Shown: in pieces, positions 56,719 to 64,000 of the stretch | Layout: every line of letters starts with the position of its first letter | How positions within the stretch are numbered: position 1 is the first letter of the stretch | Assembly: GCA_028641055.1 (NCBI GenBank) | Contig: CM054060.1 | Coordinates: forward strand, 293,494,660 to 293,558,659 | DNA from: Alopecurus myosuroides | Lineage: Eukaryota; Streptophyta; Magnoliopsida; Poales; Poaceae | Direction: 5' to 3' | Length of the DNA stretch: 64,000 nucleotides | Made by a program: the position numbers and the translations under genes | Notes under the pieces: generated by a model | Database searches by the model: none | Seen by the model: only the letters and a program-made list of their open reading frames with translations | What the model was told of the DNA's origin: nothing

Positions 56719-59700
56719 TGTCGCACCCCGACTTCTATAGGATACTCACCGGGCCGAACTGGATAGCAGATGCTTGGATTACGGGGCCTAACTGCTCCCG
56801 CATCCTCTTACGAGTAGGCCAGCACTTATGTGCGACAACCAAACCCTGCTTATCCGTCGTCGATGTAAACCATCCCATAGAGATCAAGATACTACCGTTG
56901 ACGTACTTCATACCATTCACACATGGTACGTCAACGGCGTTAAACGGAATGATACCACAACATATCTCTAAGACACAAAAGATGGAAATAAGTTGCAACT
57001 GGCCCTCACTAGGGCAGAGAATAGCAAATACAATCATCCAGAGGACACATGTCCCAACATAACATCATTACATCACAGCGGAAACATCCAAAGGTCTGAG
57101 TACAGACAAATCCAAATAGGCCTAAGAGGCCGGGAATGAAAAGAAGACGAAGCCCATCCACATAGTCTCGGATCCTGCCCGGGTCCGCTATCTACTCGTC
57201 AACGGTCTCGTCGTACTCCACGTAGTAGCCTCCATGGGGATCCTCGGAATCGTAGTCTGCGGAAACCACAGCCCCAAAGGGGTCAGTACATACAAGTACT
57301 GGCAAGCAAGACTCACACTTCACCAACGTGTACCCGGCAACACCAGGTACAAATGCTTTAGGTTCAACGGAAGAATAGGTGATATAAAAGCTGCAGCGGG
57401 CTGCTCTAACCAACTACAGAGATACTACAACTTCCGGCTAACAGAAAGAAGATAAGATCGCGTATCGTAACCAACTGAAAGTAACTCCAAGAAAACCCAT
57501 CCAATGTTACCCCCTTCTAAGGAAGCAACCCAAGGATAACTCACACAGTTGGATTAATGATGATTCAGGTTATTGTGTCAATAATCCTATTACTAGTCAA
57601 CTTAGTATTAGTTAGGTGTAAGTTGTTCTGAGTACTTGTTAGCCAGTACTTTCACCAAGTCAACCATAACCGCGGAAAACACGGCTTCTCGAGAAGATTT
57701 ATCCCTGCTGGGGTGCACCAATTTGGCCGTACACGTAAGAATATCCCGCCAGACGGGAATCAAACCCACCAAGCGAGGCACTCAACACAACTCAACTCTT
57801 CTTCGCATCAAGCCCAAAGCACCATGTGCTGTGCGTGCGCGGCTAATCGAGCCCCACGAAGAAAAGGGGACCCTCATAGCACTGGAAGACCACGCCGCCC
57901 TAAATGCCGACTACAAAAGTTCCACCCTGGCCTCGGGTTCGTACCTGCATATGCGTGCAGCAAATGGAAAGCCCGAACTAAGTGCGGCGATTTGGACGAG
58001 ATGCGAATCGAGTCAAATTGAGGGGGGCGCCCATACACGCTTCCCACATGCGGGTAGTGCGCTCATCATGGATCAGTAGACAAGACCCTTTTCCTATTAG
58101 GATCGACACTAGCAGGCCTCAAAACCACGCCGGGCCTCCTGCCGGTGCCTTATCATCAAATTATTATTACCCATAGCATTAACAGGTTGATTGTTTAACC
58201 ATCGAGCCCATAGAACATAAATAAGTAAGGTAAAAGAAGTAACGGACAACAGACTCGAGCAAAAGCAACCCTAAGCATGCTAGTAGGACTAAGGCAACAA
58301 ACAATGGTTATAGGTGTGGAGATGAGGCAATATCAGGGTTCGGGATATCATGTGATAGGTTCGGAGAACAAGCAACGATACATATGGCTAGCAGAATAGA
58401 CAACGGAAAGTATCGGTAACCAAGGTTGAAAGGAACACAGTGGTTCATGTGAGTGAATACTTGCCTGCAAACCCAGTAGCCTGGTACTGAGCTAACTCCT
58501 CAGAGGGGGTGTCGTAAGTCTCGTCTGGCTCAACGTCGTCGTCTAATCGAGAAGAAGCAAACACACAATCGAAAAGAGACGAACAATCAATAACAGGGTA
58601 TAATGCACAATCATGGGATGATGCATGGCAATTAATTTATGCATCAAAATAAACTAATTGATAGGATAACATGTTTAAATGGACCCATATGCAATTTGGA
58701 TTGCATATGGAAAGCCCATGAATTTAATGTGGGATTAAATGATCTACAACTAATTACCATGTTTAAGTTGCTTAGCATGATGCATGCATGATGAAAACAA
58801 TAAGGTAACAACATTAGATGCAAGTAGAATGAAATTTACCAAGTGTGAAATTTTATTTAACAAGTTAAGAATTTTGGCTTCTTAATGATGTTACACAAGC
58901 ATATGTTGTTTTCATCAAGATTAATTGCTCAAAACAGATAGCAAACTTTATATTTGAAAATAACACAAAATTTTAGGTGGATTACATGTTTCAATTATTG
59001 AAAAAGGAATTACAATGATTTAATTATGAATTAAACAAGTTAAACAAGATTTAAATAGATTTAATTCAAGTATGAATTTTAATTGAATTTGATTTGTTCA
59101 AAACATTAAACCAAGTTCATATTTGAAAAGGTTATGTTTTTCTAGTTTGAAAACATATTTTACATGTTTAGAAATAATTTAATTTGAGCAAGTTATGAAT
59201 TTAGCAAATTTAAATGATTTAAACAAGGTTTAAATTATTTAAGCAATTTTAATTATTCAAATCATGAAACAAAATTTATATTTGGAAAGATGGTTCAAAA
59301 TGGCATGGAAAACATATTTTATTTATGTTATTTGGATTAAGTATGAATTACTTATGGAATTAACCAAATTTAAGATGATTTGTTTGAATTTACAATTTGA
59401 ATGCATTTTAATTATTCAAAACAGAATACAAATGTTATAAACAGGTAGAGAATTAAATTTGGTTCAACAAACATATTTTATTTATATTATTTGGATTTAT
59501 AAATTAAAAGTTATTAGCAATTTATTTTTAGGGACCAATCTGTAATGAAAAAGGATTTAATTTGAAAAGAAAAGGCAGAAAACCCTTTGTTACTCCGCAG
59601 TGGCTAGCCACTGCCACTGACAGAGGGCCCAACGGCTGCGTGGCAGCACAGGTGGCAACAGAGGCCACTTACAGGTGGGCCACGCCTGTCAGTTGCCCAG

Positions 59701-61138
59701 CGAACAAAAATGTTGGGTTTTATTGCGAGCGCCAGGGCTCGAACCCGCGAGCGAACGCGTGCGTGCGCGGTGTGCTACCGCTGCGGTAGCGAACGTGTGC
59801 TTATCAGTATACGCGATGCAGGTAAGGTTAGGTTCAGTTTCGAATCTGAACTTTTAACTGACGAACGTTTTCTGAATCCGTGACAGGGGACACGGTGGCT
59901 CACCGGCGATCTGCTGCTGCGTTGCGGCCGTGCTTCTGGTGCGTGAGCGTGCTGGTGTGCAGTGGTGTTCGCGCCAGACCAGAGAGAAAGAGAGGAGGGT
60001 GGAGGCACAGCGCTCACCTCCGTTGTAGGTGAGGCAGCGACTCGGTGCAGGTCGCTGTCGCCGGCGGCAAGGGAGAGGATGGCGGCGGCGTTGTGGTGAC
60101 TCCGGGACGTCGAGGGGGTGTTGACGACGACGAGGAAGCTGCGGCGGTTTGATCCCCGCTGTCAGCCAGGGAGGAGGAGGGTGGCAACGGCGGCAATTGC
60201 CATGGCTTCAGACGACGGAGCTCCGGTGAGGGACAGAGGGGTGGCGAAATCCGGCAGAGAGAGAGGAATCAGCGGCGTCGCGAGGGGGATAGGGTAGACC
60301 TAGGGTTAGGGCAGCTCGGGGACCTAGGGGGTAGGTCTTATAGGCAGCTACAGGGCGCTCATGGCCGTTGCCGCGCAACGGCGTCGACGTGGCGGGGCTC
60401 GATGCCCTGCCGTACACAGAGAAGAAGAGGGAGGGGGTACGAAGGGGTACCGGGCCGAGGGAGAAGGAAAAGTGGGCTGGGCCGTGCTGCTTCCCCCCCT
60501 CTGTGAGCGTTTTTCCTTTTATATATTGTTTTGTTACTTTTTTTTTTGCAGAAATAGAAATAGGAAGAAAACTAGGGTTTTTGAGTTAGGAAAATTCTAG
60601 GAAAAATTGTGTTGATTATTTATTGTGTCAGCATCCATTTGACAACTTTTGTTTTCCAAAAGTTCAAAATAAAAGTGCTGTTAGTAATTTGGTTCAAATT
60701 TGAATGATTTTGAGATTAAATGGTTTATTGAAAACAAGATTTTAAATAGGGTGAACATATAGTTTAAATGGAAACAAATGATTAGAATTGTTTTGTTAAT
60801 TTTCATAATTTCAAATTGGGTGTTGTTTGTGATTTGATTTGAATTTCGAATGCAAATTGGAATTAAGTGGATTATTAAAGAACAAATTAATAGTTGAGCT
60901 TTCTATTTTTCATGGAAACAAATGGGAGTTTTTATTTGAACCTTTTATTTGGAAAGTTGTAACATAACAAGTATGAACAAAGCATTTGAAATATTGTTTG
61001 GATTTGAATTGTGAAAACAAAGGAAAACAGATGGGAACAAAATGAAAACAAATGCAATGAGTATGATGACATGATGCAAAACTTTAATTAAACAAGAATC
61101 AAACATTCTAGGGGTGTTTTCATACTTGGGATGTTACA
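56719..61138 (-). repeat. 3' LTR of Tekay-type chromovirus D (4420 bp)
   Basis: Sense strand is minus: starts TGTAACATCCCAAGTATG at 61138, ends GGGGTGCGACA at 56719. A polypurine tract and pol lie upstream in the sense direction. It is homologous to the solo LTR 12462-17368 throughout, and its sense 3' part to LTR B. AT-rich flanks with a GC-rich island at about 59580-60500. ORFs in it (57636-58079, 57713-58021, 60361-60600) are taken as incidental. Confidence 0.92.
59725..59795 (-). other. tRNA-like A-box/B-box segment inside LTR D
   Basis: On the minus (sense) strand: GCTACCGCAGCGGTAGC (59790-59774; 7-bp stem, 3-nt loop as drawn, D-arm-like), a 27-nt spacer, then GGGTTCGAGCC (59746-59736; T-arm/B-box consensus GGTTCGANNCC). 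This is at the equivalent place to 15585-15643 in the solo LTR. A full cloverleaf is not evident. Confidence 0.5.
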
Positions 61139-61175
61139 AAACGCCCCCCCTTGAAGGAATCGCGCCCCGAGATTC
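61139..61175 (-). other. Polypurine tract of element D
   Basis: Minus strand AAGGGGGGGCGTTT immediately upstream of the LTR start TGTAACATCC; seven consecutive G at 61150-61144. It primes plus-strand DNA synthesis in such elements and fixes the LTR boundary. Confidence 0.85.
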
Positions 61176-63998
61176 CTACTGAGAAATGAAAAGGTCCGGA
61201 TACTTCTTGCGAAGATCCTCTTCGGTCTCCCACGTTGCCTCTTTATCGGAATGATGCGATTATTGCACTTTCAAGAACTTGGTGCTCTTGTTGCGAGTCT
61301 TACGAACGGTCTCATCTAGAATTTGAATAGGGTGCTCCTCATAAGAGAGATCATCTTGCAGTTCAATGGAATCATGATCAACTGCACGATCTGGATCTTT
61401 GAAACACTTCTTGAGCTGTGACATGTGAAACACATCATGCACCTTGGATAGTTTTTCTGGAAGTTCAAGACGATAGGCATTTTCTGCACGCCTTGAGAGA
61501 ATGTTGAAAGGACCAATGTATCTTGGTGCAAGCTTTCCTTTCACACCAAAACGATGAGTGCCTCTGAGGGGAGTTACACGGAGATATGCTTTGTCACCAG
61601 GAGCATAGACCATGTCCCTGTGCTTGCTGTCATAGTAGCTCTTCTGACGAGACTGAGCAATCTTGAGATTGTCACGAATGATGCGAACTTTCTCTTCGGC
61701 TTCCTTAACAATGTCAGGGCCTAAGAGTGAACGTTCACCAGCTCCAGACCAATTGATTGGACTCCTGCATCTGCGGCCATAGAGTGCCTCAAATGGTGCC
61801 ATGCCTAGGCTTGCCTGGAAGCTGTTGTTGTAGGAGAATTCAGCATATGGAAGACAATCCTCCCATTTCATGCCAAAGGAGAGACCACATGCTCTGAGCA
61901 TATCCTCGAGAATCTGATTGACTCTTTCGACTTGCCCTTGAGACTGAGGATGATAAGCTGTGCTGAACAGAAGTTTGGTGCCCAATGCATCTTGAAAACT
62001 CTTCCAGAAATGAGAAGTGAATATGCTTCCACGGTCTGAGCTTATTTCCAATGGAACACCATGAAGAGGAACAAACTTTGTTGTGTAGAGTTCTGCTAAC
62101 TGGCTAGCTGAGATTGTCTCTTTGACAGCAAAGAAGTGAGCTACTTTAGTGAGACGATCAATGACAACGAAGATTGCATCGTTGCCCTTCTTGGACTTTG
62201 GGAAACCAGTGACGAAGTCCATTTCAATCATGTCCCACTTCCACTCAGGGATTTTCAGAGGTTGGAGAAGACCGGCTGTTTTCTGATGAACTGCCTTAAC
62301 ACGTTGACAAACGTCGCATTCAGAAACGTATTGAGCAATTTCACGTTTCATGCTAGGCCACCAATACAGTGTCTTAAGATCCTGGTACATCTTTGTACTT
62401 CCAGGATGTATGGAGAGAGGAGTTTCATGAGCCTCCTTGAGAATGATATCTTTGAGACTTTGAATTTGAGGAACTGCAATGCGTCCTTCGAAGAACACAG
62501 TTCCCTTGTCATCAATTGAGAAGGACTTGAATTTATCCTTGCCTTCTTTGATGTGCTCTACCATCTTCTTGATTTCAGCATCACGAAGTTGTTCAGCACG
62601 AATCTTGTCCTCGAGAGTTGGACTGGTTGTCAAGCTTGCAAGATAGCCTTGAGGAACAAGACCAAGGTTCAGCTTCTGGAATTCTTCATGAAGTGGGGGT
62701 TGGCTTTCCATAATCATGAGATTATTGAAATAGGACTTGCGAATGAGAGCATCGGCCATAACATTAGCCTTGCCTGGAGTGTAAGAAATGGTAAGATCGA
62801 AGTCTTTGATCTTTTCAATCCATCTCCTTTGCCTGAGGTTTAGATCTGGTTGAGTGAAGATGTATTTCAGACTCTTATGATCGGAAAAGATTTCAGTGCG
62901 GTTACCCAACAAGTATTGTCTCCATTTCTTGAGGGCAAACACAACTGCTGCGAGTTCAAGGTCGTGAGTGGGATAATTTTGCTCATGGGTGTTTAACTGA
63001 CGTGAAGCATAAGCCACAACTTGACGTTCTTGCGTAAGAACTGCTCCTAGACCTTGGAGAGAAGCATCACAGAATATCTGGAAAGGTTTGGTAGTATCTG
63101 GACCAACTAGAACTGGTGTAGAAGTGAGTTTAGTCTTGAGGAGATTGAAACTTTCATCACATTGTGGAGACCAAACGAACTTCTTGTCCTTCTTTGTGAG
63201 ATCAGTGAGTGGTTTGGCAATCTTGGAGAAGTTTTGGACGAAACGACGGCAATAGCTAGCCAAGCCAAGAAAACTTCTCACTTGCTTCACCGTCTTAGGA
63301 GGTTTCCAATCAACAATTGCTCTAACCTTTTCTGGGTCAATGGCTATGCCCTTGGCAGAGATGATATGACCAAGGTAGGCAACTTCTAAAATCCAGAACT
63401 CACATTTGGAGTATTTGGCATAGAGACGATGCTCGCGGAGTTTCATGAGAGTGAGACGAAGATGTTCTTCATGTTCTTCCTCGGATTTGGAGTAGACAAG
63501 AATATCATCAAGATATACCACAACGAACTTGTCGAGGTATTCATGGAAGACAGAATTCATGAGTCGAGAGAAGGTCGCCGGTGCATTGGTGAGACCAAAG
63601 GACATGACGGTGTATTCATATAGACCGTAGCGAGTGGTGAAAGTTGTCTTTGGAATATCTTCCTTTCTGATCTTTATTTGATGGTAACCCATCCTCAAGT
63701 CCAACTTGGAGAAAATTGAGGCTCCAGCAAGTTGATCAAAAAGATCATCGATACGAGGAATTGGATACTTGTTCTTGATGGTTTTCTCGTTAAGAGGACG
63801 ATAGTCAACAACGAGTCTCTTTGTTTGATCCTTCTTTGCAACGAACAGAGTTGGGCAACCCCAAGCCGAGGAACTAGGTTGAATGTAACCTTTCTCCATG
63901 TACATATCGATTTTATCCTTCAATAACTTCAGTTCAGGAGGAGCTATCTTGTATGGATGCTTAGAGATTGGAGCAGTACCTGGTTCAAGCTCGATCAC
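61176..63998 (-). pseudogene. pol: Tekay-type chromovirus pol: RT, RNase H, integrase, chromodomain (one premature stop)
   Basis: Partial; continues past the window's right end. Counting from the first Met (63998): RT with [21 protein letters not shown] and YLDD at residues 162-165; RNase H with D311, E348, D373 and D416; integrase zinc finger H524, H531, C561, C564; integrase catalytic D594, D655, E691 (35 residues between the last two); GPF at 829-831; then [13 protein letters not shown]. All catalytic residues are present. A TAA at 61260-61262 falls in the chromodomain where family members have Trp; the same frame continues SHHSDKEATWETEEDL and ends at TAG 61176-61178. So only the C-terminal 27 residues are cut off. 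RNase H ends ADALIRKSY where ADALSRKSY is usual. Otherwise open for 912 codons, indicating a young copy. Protease and gag lie outside the window. Confidence 0.93.
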
Positions 63999-64000
63999 GA

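Noticed and set aside
57636..58079. 147-codon plus-strand frame in LTR D
   Set aside because: Antisense to the LTR and broken in the homologous solo LTR; not a gene.
62136..63926. Plus-strand frames opposite pol of element D
   Set aside because: They are shadows of the minus-strand polyprotein, which has all expected catalytic motifs.

Overview
The window looks like a repeat-rich chromosome segment of a grass, most likely a Pooideae (wheat/barley/oat/ryegrass-type) genome. About nine tenths of it is LTR retrotransposon inserted into LTR retrotransposon, with grass-typical Tat, Athila and Tekay lineages, 4-5 kb LTRs, and only a small gene-like island at about 23.6-29.3 kb. No tools were used; boundaries come from reading TG...CA termini, target-site duplications (TSDs), primer-binding sites and the two copies of each LTR against each other.

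Left block (1-19156, + strand): a decayed Tat-lineage Ty3/gypsy element whose left end lies outside the window. It keeps a frameshifted RT-tail/RNase H (1-785), an internal deletion, a spliced antisense ORF (minus strand, from about 17643 down to 790) and its 3' LTR (18292-19156). Two later insertions cut the antisense ORF: a two-LTR, gag-protease-only Athila-type element (2405-10567; near-TSD GGCGG/GGAGG) and a 4.9 kb solo LTR of a Tekay-type family (12462-17368; perfect TSD GAGAG). The Tat LTR abuts a tandem array of ~360-bp monomers (19157-23070), which it apparently invaded.

Middle (23.1-31.2 kb): array-flanking degenerate repeat; two divergently arranged short hypothetical genes (23602-24206 minus, 24924-25307 plus); a GC-rich 110-bp tandem repeat; a broken three-exon acidic/coiled-coil gene resembling the accessory gene of CACTA-type DNA transposons (26548-28326), followed by a block of short repeated motifs like a transposon subterminal region (28490-29375); a LINE reverse-transcriptase-upstream fragment (29380-29830, minus); and unclassified repeat.

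Right block (31237-64000): a minus-strand Athila-type element E (3' LTR 31237-32630, interior 32631-33626 and 53815-55655, with a decayed ORF2) was hit by element B (33627-53809, TSD GAATG), which has 4.1 kb LTRs but only a 477-bp interior. B's right LTR was then hit by element C (41845-53245, TSD CTATC), which has 4.9 kb near-identical LTRs and one 147-codon ORF in place of gag-pol. Next comes an inverted C-type LTR remnant (55656-56718), into which a minus-strand Tekay-type chromovirus D is inserted (3' LTR 56719-61138, polypurine tract, then pol to the window end with RT, RNase H, integrase and a chromodomain cut by a stop codon). B, C and D share TGTAAC-type LTR starts; B and C carry the same initiator-Met-tRNA primer site. 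B's LTR 3' half is clearly homologous to D's, so D-type elements are plausible helpers for B and perhaps C.

The most unusual observations are the LTR-dominated element B, a tRNA-like D-arm/T-arm pair inside both D-family LTRs, the telo-box-bearing 360-bp satellite, element C's one-sided LTR divergence, and the antisense Tat gene that can be followed across two nested insertions.
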